Shown piece by piece: positions 14,675 through 22,022 of a stretch of 30,555 nucleotides of DNA. This DNA is from JAWLCQ01 sp041687095 (lineage in GTDB: Bacteria > Planctomycetota > Phycisphaerae > SM23-33), in NCBI GenBank assembly GCA_041687095.1, contig JAWLCQ010000043.1, positions 1 through 30,555 of the forward strand, written 5' to 3'. The stretch's first letter is position 1. Each line of letters starts with the position of its first letter. The position numbers were made by a program, and so were the translations under genes. Below the pieces are notes generated by a model. It had not been told where the DNA came from and made no database searches. It saw only the letters and a list, made by a program, of their open reading frames with translations.

Positions 14675-16678
14675 CTATGGGGGCGTGGCGACGAGGTACA
14701 CGCGGCGGTGCGACTCGACGTAGCCCCGCAGCCCCCCGCGCATCGCCGCCCCCAGCAGCGCCCGCACCTCCAGCGGGCCGTTCAACGCCGCCACCCCCTC
14801 CACCCGCCAGCCCCCCGGAAAGGCGACGGTCGCGGGGGGGACGATGGCGTCGACCAGCACGGCCGCGTAGGGCGAAACATCCACCCCCTCCGGGAAGCGG
14901 ACGTGCCGCAGGTTCGGAGCCCCGTCGAGGAACATGCGGACCTGGCACCGCACGTGCCGCTGACCGATGAACAGCATGGGCGCTTGCGGATCGATGCCCC
15001 GCTGCCGCACGTACCCCGCCATCGTCACCGACTGGCTGGGCGACAGGACGGGCAGCACCGCCGCGAACAGCGCCACCCCCGCGATCACCACCCCGCCCGC
15101 CAGCGCCACCGGCGTCGCCCCCGCCCCGCGGCCCCGCGCTCCGGGCAAAAGGCGACTGGCCCGACGGAAAAGGCGACTGGCTTCTGGGAAAAGGGGACTG
15201 GCTCCGCAGGGGCACGCTGTTTGCCCCGAAGGTGCCTGTCCCCTTTTCCCAGGGGCTTCCCGCCCCTGCGGTGCCTGTCCCCTTTTCCCAGAAGCCCGCG
15301 TCCCGTACCACCACGCCCCCGCCGCCACCGCCCACGGGGCGAGCAGCACCAGCGAGCCCGGCCCGTGGAACTGCCACTGCACCACCGCCATCATCGCCCC
15401 CAGCCCCGCCATCGCCGCCAGCAGCGCCCCGCGCAGCACGCGCAGCCAAGCGGCGAGGAACCCCGCCTCGACCCCGCGCAGCAGCGAAGCGAGCGCGACG
15501 GCCGCGAAGGGCAGCACCGGGAGCAGGTAGCGCGGCATGGCCCGCCGCCCGCACCCGAAGATCAGGACGACCAGCACCACCCAGCCCGCCGCCAGCCACA
15601 GCCACGCCCGCTCCGTCGTCCCCCGCCCCGGCAGATGCACCCGCCGCCTCCACGCCGCCGTCCCCACCACCCCCAGCCAGGGCAGGAACTGCGCCCCCGC
15701 CACGAGCAGCAGCAGCGGGATGTGCCACAGCGGCAGCCACCACGCCTTGGGGGCCTTCTGCGTCAACTGGTCCCCGAGGAACTGCGCGCCGAGTTCCTCG
15801 GGCGCGACGAGCCCCACCGCCAGGAACCACCAGCCCGCCAGCACCACCCCCACCAAGATCGACACCGGATGCGCCCAGCGCGAACCGCCCGATCCCGCCG
15901 AGCCCACCGCCCCCCGTCGCATGCCGCCGCCTCGCCGGCCGCCGCCGTCTTGCCGGGTGCCACGGCTGTGCCGGGTGCCACGGCTGCGCTGTTCGCAGCC
16001 GTGCTCGCACGCCCCCGCAGCGAAACCCGATCCCGCCAACCCCGCACCCCCCGGGGAGATCGATTCCACAGAGGCAGCTCCCCCCGCCATCCGCCGCCGC
16101 AGCATGCTCCCCACGATCCAGAAGTACGCCACGAACACCACGGGCAGCAGGCCCTTGGTGAGCACGCCCAGAGCGGCCGCCCCGTAGGCGGCGAGGCAGG
16201 AGGGCCAGTCCCGCCGCCCCTGCAGCACCACGCCCGTCAGCCCCCAGGCGCTGACGACCAGCGTGAGCGTCAGCAGCGGGTCCGACAGCGAGCGGATCGT
16301 GTACAGCAGGAACAGCCCCGCCGTCATCAACACGCCCCCCGCCCACTCGCCGCGCCCCGCGTCCCCCGCCACCCGCCGCGCCAGCCCCGCCGTCGCCACC
16401 ACCGTCAGCAGCCCCGCCGCCAGCGCATGCGCCCTCGCCGCCAGCGGGCTCGGGCCCGCCACCCCGAACACCCCCGCCGTGATCCAGTAGACCAGCGGCG
16501 GTTTCCGCAGGCGGACCGCCCCCTCCATGTCCCGCGGGACCAGCCACTGCCCGTCGCGGAGCATGTGGAACGCGCCCTCGGGGAAGTGCGGCTCGTCGGG
16601 ATCGTAGAACGCGTCCGACGCCGCCATCGGGGCGAACCCCGCCGCCAGCGCCGCTCCCAGCAGCAACGAGATGACCAT
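14675..16678 (-). CDS. ArnT/PMT-like glycosyltransferase with in-frame repeats
   Basis: 667-aa polytopic GT-C enzyme (PMT_2/GT83-like) that takes a sugar from a polyprenyl-phosphate donor outside the inner membrane and gives it to a lipid or protein. Residues 20-60 hold the first-loop motif YDPDEPHFPEGA (catalytic acidic residues) and RLRKPPLVYWI, then about ten hydrophobic segments to ~600. Two loops are expanded by repeat DNA: residues ~216-241 carry a copy of the CACGGCTG hairpin, and ~457-513 carry a GGTGCCTGTCCCC hairpin. The reading frame is intact across both. Start: the ATG at 16678 is likely, but a TTG at 16690 has a better-placed GGAGG. With the GT2 and LAB_N genes it forms a sugar-modification cassette. 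Confidence 0.88.
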   Translation of the reverse strand: MVISLLLGAALAAGFAPMAASDAFYDPDEPHFPEGAFHMLRDGQWLVPRDMEGAVRLRKPPLVYWITAGVFGVAGPSPLAARAHALAAGLLTVVATAGLARRVAGDAGRGEWAGGVLMTAGLFLLYTIRSLSDPLLTLTLVVSAWGLTGVVLQGRRDWPSCLAAYGAAALGVLTKGLLPVVFVAYFWIVGSMLRRRMAGGAASVESISPGGAGLAGSGFAAGACEHGCEQRSRGTRHSRGTRQDGGGRRGGGMRRGAVGSAGSGGSRWAHPVSILVGVVLAGWWFLAVGLVAPEELGAQFLGDQLTQKAPKAWWLPLWHIPLLLLVAGAQFLPWLGVVGTAAWRRRVHLPGRGTTERAWLWLAAGWVVLVVLIFGCGRRAMPRYLLPVLPFAAVALASLLRGVEAGFLAAWLRVLRGALLAAMAGLGAMMAVVQWQFHGPGSLVLLAPWAVAAGAWWYGTRASGKRGQAPQGREAPGKRGQAPSGQTACPCGASPLFPEASRLFRRASRLLPGARGRGAGATPVALAGGVVIAGVALFAAVLPVLSPSQSVTMAGYVRQRGIDPQAPMLFIGQRHVRCQVRMFLDGAPNLRHVRFPEGVDVSPYAAVLVDAIVPPATVAFPGGWRVEGVAALNGPLEVRALLGAAMRGGLRGYVESHRRVYLVATPP
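15186..15295. repeat. GGTGCCTGTCCCC hairpin inside a coding region
   Basis: A long hairpin, GGGAAAAGGGGACTGGCTCC... (from 15186) against ...GGTGCCTGTCCCCTTTTCCC (to 15250), is followed by a second partial copy ending at 15295. The same family occurs at 20267-20333 and 20371-20439, outside genes. Here it lies in frame in the ArnT-like gene. Confidence 0.8.
15956..16012. repeat. CACGGCTG-family hairpin inside a coding region
   Basis: CACGGCTG occurs at 15961-15968 and again at 15979-15986, followed by CAGCCGTG at 15996-16003. This is the family of 14565-14601 with a duplicated left arm. It is translated as part of a Gly/Arg-rich loop of the ArnT-like protein. Confidence 0.78.
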
Positions 16679-17188
16679 CGGCCGGTTCAACGCGGGATCG
16701 CCTCCGGGTTCGTTCGCCCAATCGCGAGGGTCGCTCGCGACCTCGCAAAGGGGGCCTGCCCCCTCCGTCCTGTCCACCTTGTCACGAACCCGTAGCTTAC
16801 CGGCCCCCGCCGCCCCCGCACAACCCCGCGCCCCCGCCCGGCCGTCGCATCTCCGTGGCACGGGCGTCTCGCCCCTGTCCAGGGCGGTTGATTCTCCGAG
16901 AAATCCGAGGTTGCCTCTTGCGGGGACAACAATAAGATGGTATGTCAAGGTTCGTCTGGGCGGGGGCGCTCAACTCCCCCCGGGCGTGCGTCGCGGCCAA
17001 GGCCGTGCAAACCCGTGCTCAAAGGTGGCTTTCCATCGCCTGCCGCTCCGTGCGCGCAGGGAGGAGAAATGTGTGCAGGGAACCGCTCAACTCCCCGCTT
17101 CCGGGCTCGTCTGCCCGCACGTTCCACACCACCTTCCCGTCCGTTTCGGTCCACGTATGGCGCCCATCGCGCCGGGAGGAATCGAAGA
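16679..17188. other. Divergent intergenic region
   Basis: 510 bp between the ArnT-like operon (minus) and the PEP-CTERM gene (plus). It holds a GGCACGGGCGTCTCGCCC-type repeat (about 16857-16875; a relative lies at 27893-27945) and a candidate promoter at 16911-16938. The motif GCTCAACTCCCC occurs twice (near 16967 and 17084). I see no gene. Confidence 0.55.
16911..16938 (+). promoter_or_regulatory. Candidate promoter of the PEP-CTERM gene
   Basis: TTGCCT (16911-16916), a 16-bp spacer and TAAGAT (16933-16938); each box matches the housekeeping consensus at four of six positions. It would give a leader of about 245 nt before the start at 17189, which is long. Weak evidence. Confidence 0.3.
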
Positions 17189-18169
17189 ATGAACCGCACC
17201 ACGATGTACGGCGCCCTCGCCCTGCTCGCCGTCGCCGGCCTCGCCGGCCTCGCCCACGCCGAGTCCTGGTCCCACGGGTTCGAGTCCGCCGACACCCCCG
17301 GGGCCCCCGACTACGGGTGGGACCATGACCCCTACAGCTACGTCTTCGGCGAAACGCCCGCCAACGCCGGGCCCGTCGCCCGCGTCGCCTCCGCCCCCAA
17401 CGCCGCCGGGACCGGGACCGTCACCCCCCAGAGCGGCGCGTACATGGGCGCGTTCGGGACCACCAACAACAACACCGTCGCCGGCCACCCCTTCCCCCCC
17501 GTCGCCAAGGTCGGCCCGGCCACCAGCTTCGGGGCGCTGGAGTTCTCCGGCAGTTGGCCCACGGCCGTGCCCGGCATCGAGAGCTACATCGACGTCTACC
17601 TGGACACCGGCTGGAAGGACGGGTCGGGCTTCGACTACTCCGTCGCCATCTCCGCCGCCGGGACCCCCGCGCAGCACCAGCGGGACTTCATGTTCAACGT
17701 CTACAAGGGCGTGGACGCCGCGTCGGACGTCCTCTACGTCGCCGGGTCGAACAACACCAGCTACAAGCCGCTGGACATCTCCTCCATCGGGTACGCCATC
17801 ACCGCCTCCGGGTGGTACCGCTTCGACTACGACTTCAAGGAGGTCGGGGAGTCCGACACGACCGCGGGCTACCTGGAGGTGACGATGCGCCTGCTGCCCG
17901 GCGGCGGCGGCGACGCGCTGGAGACCTGGACGCGCTCCAACCCCGCCGACATCATCGACTCCGACGGGTCGGGCGGGATCGAGGCCCGCACCGTCGGGGG
18001 GCGGAACTACGGCTGGTTCCCCTACATCGACCTCGCCGACGCCGACGGGACCGCGATGGCGCTGTACACCGACAACGTCCGCTACGAGAACCCCGAGCCC
18101 ACCACGCTGGCCCTGTGCGCGCTGGGCGGCCTGGCCCTCCTCCGCCGCCGCCGCCCCGCCCGCGCGTAA
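17189..18169 (+). CDS. PEP-CTERM sorting-domain surface protein
   Basis: 326 aa. The signal peptide MNRTTMYGALALLAVAGLAG ends at about residue 25 (AHA-ES). Residues 26-300 form an Asp/Gly/aromatic-rich domain that reads like a beta-sandwich, and I cannot assign it. The C-terminus is a PEP-CTERM anchor: PEP at 302-304, a short hydrophobic helix (TTLALCALGGLALL) and an Arg cluster (RRRRPARA). In other bacteria exosortase (EpsH-type) recognises this tripartite signal and delivers the protein to the cell surface or matrix; no exosortase is in the window. GGGAGGA lies 8 bp before the ATG, which settles the start. It is a single-gene transcript flanked by hairpins. The anchor is clear; the function is unknown. 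Confidence 0.88.
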   Translation: MNRTTMYGALALLAVAGLAGLAHAESWSHGFESADTPGAPDYGWDHDPYSYVFGETPANAGPVARVASAPNAAGTGTVTPQSGAYMGAFGTTNNNTVAGHPFPPVAKVGPATSFGALEFSGSWPTAVPGIESYIDVYLDTGWKDGSGFDYSVAISAAGTPAQHQRDFMFNVYKGVDAASDVLYVAGSNNTSYKPLDISSIGYAITASGWYRFDYDFKEVGESDTTAGYLEVTMRLLPGGGGDALETWTRSNPADIIDSDGSGGIEARTVGGRNYGWFPYIDLADADGTAMALYTDNVRYENPEPTTLALCALGGLALLRRRRPARA

Positions 18170-18189
18170 CCGCCCCGCCCCGGGAGTTC

Positions 18190-18222
18190 ACCGCAAAGAA
18201 CGCAAAGACCGCAAAGACAACG
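18190..18222. repeat. CGCAAAGA simple repeat
   Basis: Three CGCAAAGA(A/C) units follow the PEP-CTERM gene. Such short A-rich units interrupt otherwise GC-rich DNA, and a related piece (GCAAAGACGCAAGG) lies at 5412-5427. Confidence 0.6.
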
Positions 18223-18232
18223 AGACGCAAAA

Positions 18233-18282
18233 GAGAAGGGGACCGGCCCCGGACTCCACGGAGTCGAGCCTGTCCCCTTCTC
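18233..18282 (+). terminator. Strong hairpin after the PEP-CTERM gene
   Basis: GAGAAGGGGAC (18233-18243) pairs perfectly with GTCCCCTTCTC (18272-18282), and an inner GGACTCC/GGAGTC pairing extends the stem. It lies 60 bp after the stop codon. It resembles the GGGGAC repeat family, so it may be a repeat that also ends transcription. There is no long T-run. Confidence 0.45.
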
Positions 18283-18431
18283 TTCTGCGCGATGGGGCAA
18301 AGGACCCCCACACCCGCTTGCCGTGGCCTGCGCATGCGACGGGGGTTTCCTGACCTCGTGGTTCCACACGTCTCGGCAGGCACACCGCCGCGTGATGGTT
18401 TCACGATGCAGGCAGGCCCTCGCTCTCCCGC

Positions 18432-18722
18432 CCCCGCCCGGCTTGTCCCGGGGGAGCGAAGGTTTCTAAGCTAGCGTGCGGCCCTCTCATCCTCTCTTGC
18501 CGTTTCTTCTTCCCGCCCCCGCCCGGGCTTGTCCCGGGGGAGCGAAGGTTTCTAAGCTAGCGCGCGGCCCTCTCATCCTCTCTTGCCGTTTCTTCTTCCC
18601 GCCCCCGCCCGGGCTTGTCCCGGGGGAGCGAAGGTTTCTAAGCTAGCGCACGGCCCTCTCATCCTCTCTTGCCGTTTCTTCTTCCCGCGCCCACCGGCTT
18701 TACGCCGGTGGGGCGAAGCTTT
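18432..18722. repeat. Three-copy 86-bp tandem repeat plus variant
   Basis: The marker AGCGAAGGTTTCTAAG begins at 18455, 18541 and 18627, so the period is exactly 86 bp. Each unit holds a CCCGGGCTTGTCCCGGGG-type hairpin, TTTCTAAGCTAGC and a pyrimidine-rich end (CTCTCTTGCCGTTTCTTC). In the fourth position the hairpin is replaced by CCACCGGCTTTACGCCGGTGG, which holds the stop codon of the transposase gene. There are no unique spacers, so this is not CRISPR. The remainder of the gap 18170-18699 shows no gene. Confidence 0.85.
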
Positions 18723-19503
18723 GGAGCGCCCGGGTGTCGTACTCCCCTACGGTGCCCACGTAGTACCCGAACTCAAACCTCGCCGTCATCCCAGACGCGA
18801 AAGCCAGGTTGTTCATGTAGCTCAACGCCACATCCGCCGGGGCGTCCTCGACTCCGCCCCCCAGCAGCATGTGCACGTGGTCCGCCAGGACCGACGCGCG
18901 GGACAGCAGATGTCCCTTTGCCTGGGCCGCCCGCCCGATCATGTTCCGCATCGCCAGCAGCGTGCCCCTGTCCACCTCCCGCCAGCGTCTGTCATTGGTG
19001 AACACCACGTGCAGTGCGTACGCGAACCGCCCATGCGCGGACGGTCGCCACTGCGAGAGATCCACGTTCTCGTTGTGGATCGCCAGGCGCACGAACATCT
19101 CCTGCACGCGCGGATCCGCCATCGGGTGGTGCCCCGCCTGTGTCCGCACGTACGGCTCGACGGCGTTGCGCCTGGCCGATCCGACGCTACGAAGCGAGTA
19201 ATTGCGTTGAAACGCCCGGGGGACGCGGTCCCGCACAAGGTACTGCAGGCGGCCTTTGACGGAACGAACGATGGCGGCGGGGCAGACGTGGGGTTGGGTG
19301 CTGAGGGAGAACAGGGCGGAGCCTTCCTCGCCAGGCCGATAGGCGAGGATCCGTACGCCATCGGGCTCCGTCGCCTCCTTGAGCGGCCCGAGCCAGTCGG
19401 GCGTGCAGGGACCCGCGCGCCAGAAGAGCGTCAGGCCCCAGCGAAGCTGGTAGGCGGGCAAGCAGTTATTGTGCGTATAGATAGGTTCTGGCCCCGTTGA
19501 CAT
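18700..19503 (-). CDS. REP-associated tyrosine transposase-like protein, two fused Y1 domains
   Basis: 267 aa. The C-terminal half (about 158-262) shows a Y1 transposase pattern: RFAYALHVVFTN, the HUH motif ADHVHMLL (His209, His211), and the catalytic-Tyr region FGYYVGTVGEYD (Tyr247/Tyr248). The N-terminal half (about 18-125) follows the same order: YQLRWGLTLFWR, then ALFSLSTQPHV where HUH should be, then the IVRSVKGRL helix and NYSLRSVG (Tyr102) with EPYVRTQAGHH. The first half seems to be a Y1 domain that has lost its HUH histidines but kept a Tyr. IS200-type TnpA acts as a dimer with HUH and Tyr in trans, so this could be a fused dimer (inference). The stop lies in a flanking hairpin. A frame extension upstream of 19503 reads repeat DNA, so I start at that ATG; its Shine-Dalgarno is weak. 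Confidence 0.78.
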   Translation of the reverse strand: MSTGPEPIYTHNNCLPAYQLRWGLTLFWRAGPCTPDWLGPLKEATEPDGVRILAYRPGEEGSALFSLSTQPHVCPAAIVRSVKGRLQYLVRDRVPRAFQRNYSLRSVGSARRNAVEPYVRTQAGHHPMADPRVQEMFVRLAIHNENVDLSQWRPSAHGRFAYALHVVFTNDRRWREVDRGTLLAMRNMIGRAAQAKGHLLSRASVLADHVHMLLGGGVEDAPADVALSYMNNLAFASGMTARFEFGYYVGTVGEYDTRALQSFAPPA

Positions 19504-19515
19504 GCCCGAGTTTAT

Positions 19516-19640
19516 AAAGCTTCGCCCCACCGGCGTAAAGCCGGTGGGCGCGAGAAGAAGAAACGGCAAGAGAGGAGGAGAGGGCCGCGTGCTAGCTTAG
19601 AAACCTTCGCTCCCCCGGGACGAGCCCGGGCGGGGGCGGG
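19516..19640. repeat. Right inverted repeat of the RAYT-like element
   Basis: Reverse complement of 18601-18722 with a few mismatches. It includes the CCACCGGCGTAAAGCCGGTGG hairpin (19527-19547), the GCTAGCTTAGAAACC segment and the CCCGGGACGAGCCCGGG hairpin (19614-19630). Confidence 0.85.
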
Positions 19641-19833
19641 ATCCGATCGGGAGGTCCCGGCACGAGGGCGCGGGGTATTCTCGCACAGGGCGGGGGCGGG
19701 CTCAAGGGGCTGGTGACGGCGCGGGTGGCGGGGCGGGTGACGGGCGGATGGCGGGCTGGTGGCGGGGCGGGCGGCGAGGTGCGGCCGCGTTTGGGTGGGA
19801 CCCCCGCGAGCCCTCATGCCCGCTGGACGCGGC

Positions 19834-19870
19834 CCGAATCCGAAATCCGAAATCCGAAACCCGAAACCGG
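19834..19870. repeat. CCGAAAT simple repeat
   Basis: Four to five units of CCGAAATC/CCGAAAC. It is the complement type of the tract at 10633-10670. It lies in the 909-bp gene-free gap 19641-20549. Confidence 0.65.
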
Positions 19871-20266
19871 AAGCTCACCTGCGTGCCGACATGCCCCTTT
19901 CTTCACGCCCTTCCTGGTGTTTGGAAGGGCGGGAACATTACCGAAGTCCGAAGTCCCAAACGGGTGCCCGGTGCTCCGCAGGGTGTCGCGAAAGATGCCT
20001 ATCTGCTACAGAATGGCCATATTGACATAATGCCAAGAATCTGAATGGGTTTGTTTTTGAGGCCCCGTGGGCGACGCGGCCCTGCGGCAGGCGCGGGCGG
20101 GGGTGTGGAAAATCGGAAAAATCCGCAATGGGTTTGTTTTCGCGGGCCGGTGGGGGAGCCGGCCCCCCGGCGGGCGCGGGGCGGAGGGGCAAAAAAATCG
20201 GAAAAATCTGCGCTGGGTTCGTTCCGCACGGCGGGGCGAGGGCGACCGCGAAAGGGGGGACGGACC

Positions 20267-20333
20267 GCGAAAGGGGGACAGGCACCTTCGGGGCGAACGG
20301 CGCGCCCCTTCGGAGCCAGTCCCCGTTTCGCTC
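20267..20333. repeat. GGGGACAGGCACC hairpin, copy 1
   Basis: Left arm GCGAAAGGGGGACAGGCACC, right arm GGAGCCAGTCCCCGTTTCGC, with a short inner GGGGCG/CGCCCC pairing. The arms differ at A/T swaps (CAGGCACC versus CTGGCTCC in the same sense), which is characteristic of this family. Confidence 0.78.
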
Positions 20334-20370
20334 GATGGGTTTGTTTTGCACGGTCGGGGCGAGTTCGGCC

Positions 20371-20439
20371 GCGAAAGGGGGACAGGCACCTCCGGGGCGA
20401 ACGGCATGCCCCTGCGGAGCCAGTCCCCGTTTCGCTCGC
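20371..20439. repeat. GGGGACAGGCACC hairpin, copy 2
   Basis: Direct second copy of the hairpin at 20267-20333, about 104 bp away. It has nearly the same arms and a slightly different loop (GGCATGCC in place of GGCGCGCC). Confidence 0.78.
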
Positions 20440-20549
20440 CCGCGGGCCGGATACGTGGCCGGGCCGGAGTTTGCGTTCCACCCCGCCCCGTTTCGCTCGC
20501 CCGGGGGCCGGATGGGTTTGTTCTTGCGGGCGGGGCAGGGGGGCGGGCG

Positions 20550-21410
20550 CTAGGGTTTGGGGGACTGGAGGCCGAGGAAGTCCATGACCTGCTGGAGGTC
20601 GGACCAGACCTTGCGGCGGTTGTCGGGGGTGTACTGGCGGAGGAGGTAGGCGGGATGGAAGGTGGGCATGACGGGGATGCCCTCGAGGCCCGGCCCGATG
20701 GGGGGGAGGCTCTGCCAGGTGCCGCGGAGGCGGGTGATGCCCTCGCGGGTCTCCAGCAGGGCCTTGGTGGCGGGGTTGCCCAGGGTGACGATGACCCGGG
20801 GGCGGAGGATCTCAAGTTGGCGGAGGAGGTAGGAGCGGCAGGCGGCGTCCTCCTCGGGGGCGGGGGTGCGGTTGTCGGGCGGGCGGCACTTGACGGTGTT
20901 GACGATGAACACGTCCTCCCGCGTCAGGCCCATGGCGAGGATCATCTTGGTGAGCAGTTCGCCCGCGCGGCCGACGAAGGGGCGGCCGGTGCGGTCCTCG
21001 TCGGCCCCGGGGGCCTCCCCGACGAAGACGAGGTCGGCGTTGGGGTTGCCCTCCCCGAAGACGGTGCTGTTCCGCGTGCGGTGCAGGCCGCAGCGGGTGC
21101 AGGCCTTGACGAGGGTGGCGTCGAGTTCGGCGAGGGCGGCGGCCTTCTCGGCGGGGGAGAGGGTGTCGGGGACGGGGGGAAGGTGAGCGGTGGCCGGGGC
21201 GGCCGAGCCCGCGGTGCGCGGGCGGGTATCGCCCGGGGAGCGGTCATCGCCCGATGCGCGGGCGGCGGCGCCTGCGCGTGTGGCGGCCGGGGCGGCGGCG
21301 GGCTTGGGCAGCGGGTGGCGGACGGCCGGGAGGTACTCGCCGCCGAGGAGTTCCTCGATGGCCAGCAGTTGGCGGGCGACACGGGCGAGATCGACGTCAT
21401 GGGGGCTCAT
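20550..21410 (-). CDS. Uracil-DNA glycosylase, family 4-like (Fe-S)
   Basis: 286 aa. It removes uracil from DNA to start base-excision repair in the cytoplasm. Motif 1 is VGEAPGADEDRTGRPFVGRAG (130-150), and motif 2 is the FHPAYLLR segment (251-258). Four cysteines, C104-x2-C107, C175 and C191, are placed as in 4Fe-4S family-4 glycosylases. The catalytic core covers about 95-280. The first 90 residues are an Ala/Pro/Arg-rich low-complexity extension after a short helical start, longer than in the classic ~200-aa enzymes. The ATG at 21410 is the first good start; its Shine-Dalgarno is weak. It is a single-gene unit, flanked on both sides by repeat-rich gaps. Family 5 is less likely, given the motif GEAPGxxED. 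Confidence 0.92.
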   Translation of the reverse strand: MSPHDVDLARVARQLLAIEELLGGEYLPAVRHPLPKPAAAPAATRAGAAARASGDDRSPGDTRPRTAGSAAPATAHLPPVPDTLSPAEKAAALAELDATLVKACTRCGLHRTRNSTVFGEGNPNADLVFVGEAPGADEDRTGRPFVGRAGELLTKMILAMGLTREDVFIVNTVKCRPPDNRTPAPEEDAACRSYLLRQLEILRPRVIVTLGNPATKALLETREGITRLRGTWQSLPPIGPGLEGIPVMPTFHPAYLLRQYTPDNRRKVWSDLQQVMDFLGLQSPKP

Positions 21411-21493
21411 GGGTTCGATTGTAATGCGGGACGGGCCGGGGCGGAAGGCGGAACCGCCGGGAGGGGCGCTGGTCGCGGCCGAAGGGTCAGGGT

Positions 21494-21614
21494 CATCGCA
21501 AAGTTCGACTCGCGGGGTGCCGCGGGTTCGCAGAACCCGTGTTCCTCCCCGCGCTCGTACGAGCACGGCTGTAAACAGCACAGCCGTGGCACCCGCGACT
21601 GCGACTTTGCGATG
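21494..21614. repeat. 121-bp MITE/REPIN-like element
   Basis: The ends are inverted repeats: CATCGCAAAGTTCGACTCGC (from 21494) against the complement of GCGACTGCGACTTTGCGATG (to 21614), continued by GGGTGCC/GGCACCC. Inside are two hairpins, CGGGTTC/GAACCCG (21523-21539) and CACGGCTG/CAGCCGTG (21564-21588). The inner hairpin is the family of 14565, 15956 and 28252. It is small, noncoding and structurally complete. Confidence 0.75.
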
Positions 21615-21661
21615 GCCGTGCGTGCGGAGGGGCGCTGGCCGTGGCCGAATGGTGAATGCGC

Positions 21662-21690
21662 TTGACAGCGGCGGTTCGTATTTGTTTTAT
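21662..21690 (+). promoter_or_regulatory. Candidate promoter, distal, upstream of pilM
   Basis: A perfect TTGACA (21662-21667), a 17-bp spacer and TTTTAT (21685-21690, four of six). It lies 475 bp before pilM with no gene between. It could drive a long leader or an undetected small RNA. Confidence 0.35.
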
Positions 21691-21993
21691 GGGTAGTAGG
21701 ATCCGGCAGGCTCGGACGTTGCCAGCGTTGAACGTTCTTTCCTCCACCGCCGTTCCCGCCTCCAGGCGCGGCGGCGTCCGGTAGTACGGTCGGGTCCTCG
21801 CAGACGGCGGGTTCGCCGGCGGCCTCGTGGGCCGATTGGCGGGCGATCTGTCGAAGGCAGTCCCCGGGCGCGAGGCGCCCGGAGCGGAGCAGGCGGCCGC
21901 GGGGCCGCGTGTGGTTCGGGCCGCTGGACGCTTCGGCGGGCGCGCGTTGCGCAAGGAATTTCCCTCGGATCGGTCGTGGGCGAAAACGCGCCA

Positions 21994-22022
21994 TTGCCGC
22001 CGGGGTTCGCGGTGCGTAGTAT
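21994..22022 (+). promoter_or_regulatory. Candidate promoter of the pilM operon
   Basis: TTGCCG (21994-21999), a 17-bp spacer and TAGTAT (22017-22022), each four of six. It would start transcription about 135 bp before pilM. In the 754-bp gap 21411-22164 I see this, the distal box and the 121-bp element, but no gene. Confidence 0.4.

Larger units (their letters stand above)
18601..19640 (-). mobile_element. RAYT-like element with ~120-bp inverted repeats
   Basis: The single gene 18700-19503 is bracketed by inverted repeats at 18601-18722 and 19516-19640. The two arms match over about 120 bases with only some six to eight differences, and both contain the 86-bp unit and the CCACCGGCTTTACGCCGG hairpin. 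The element is about 1.04 kb. I see no obvious target duplication. RAYTs are usually single-copy genes flanked by the REPs they process, and this fits that pattern better than an IS. Confidence 0.78.
20044..20530. repeat. Array of ATGGGTTTGTTTT units and hairpins
   Basis: ATGGGTTTGTTTT or close variants begin near 20044, 20128, 20335 and 20513, with a weaker form (TGGGTTCGTTCC) near 20213. Between them are AAAATCGGAAAAATC segments (about 20109-20122 and 20190-20208) and two GGGGACAGGCACC hairpins. The whole block is noncoding, although it stays open in several frames. Confidence 0.75.

Noticed and set aside
18432..18722. Possible CRISPR array
   Set aside because: The 86-bp units are contiguous and nearly identical, with no variable spacers and no cas genes nearby.
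19504..19569. N-terminal extension of the transposase-like protein
   Set aside because: The extra residues are a translation of the right inverted repeat.
20050..20549. Hypothetical genes in the gap before the glycosylase gene
   Set aside because: All frames here are translations of repeated units (TGGGTTTGTTTT and GGGGACAGGCACC hairpins).
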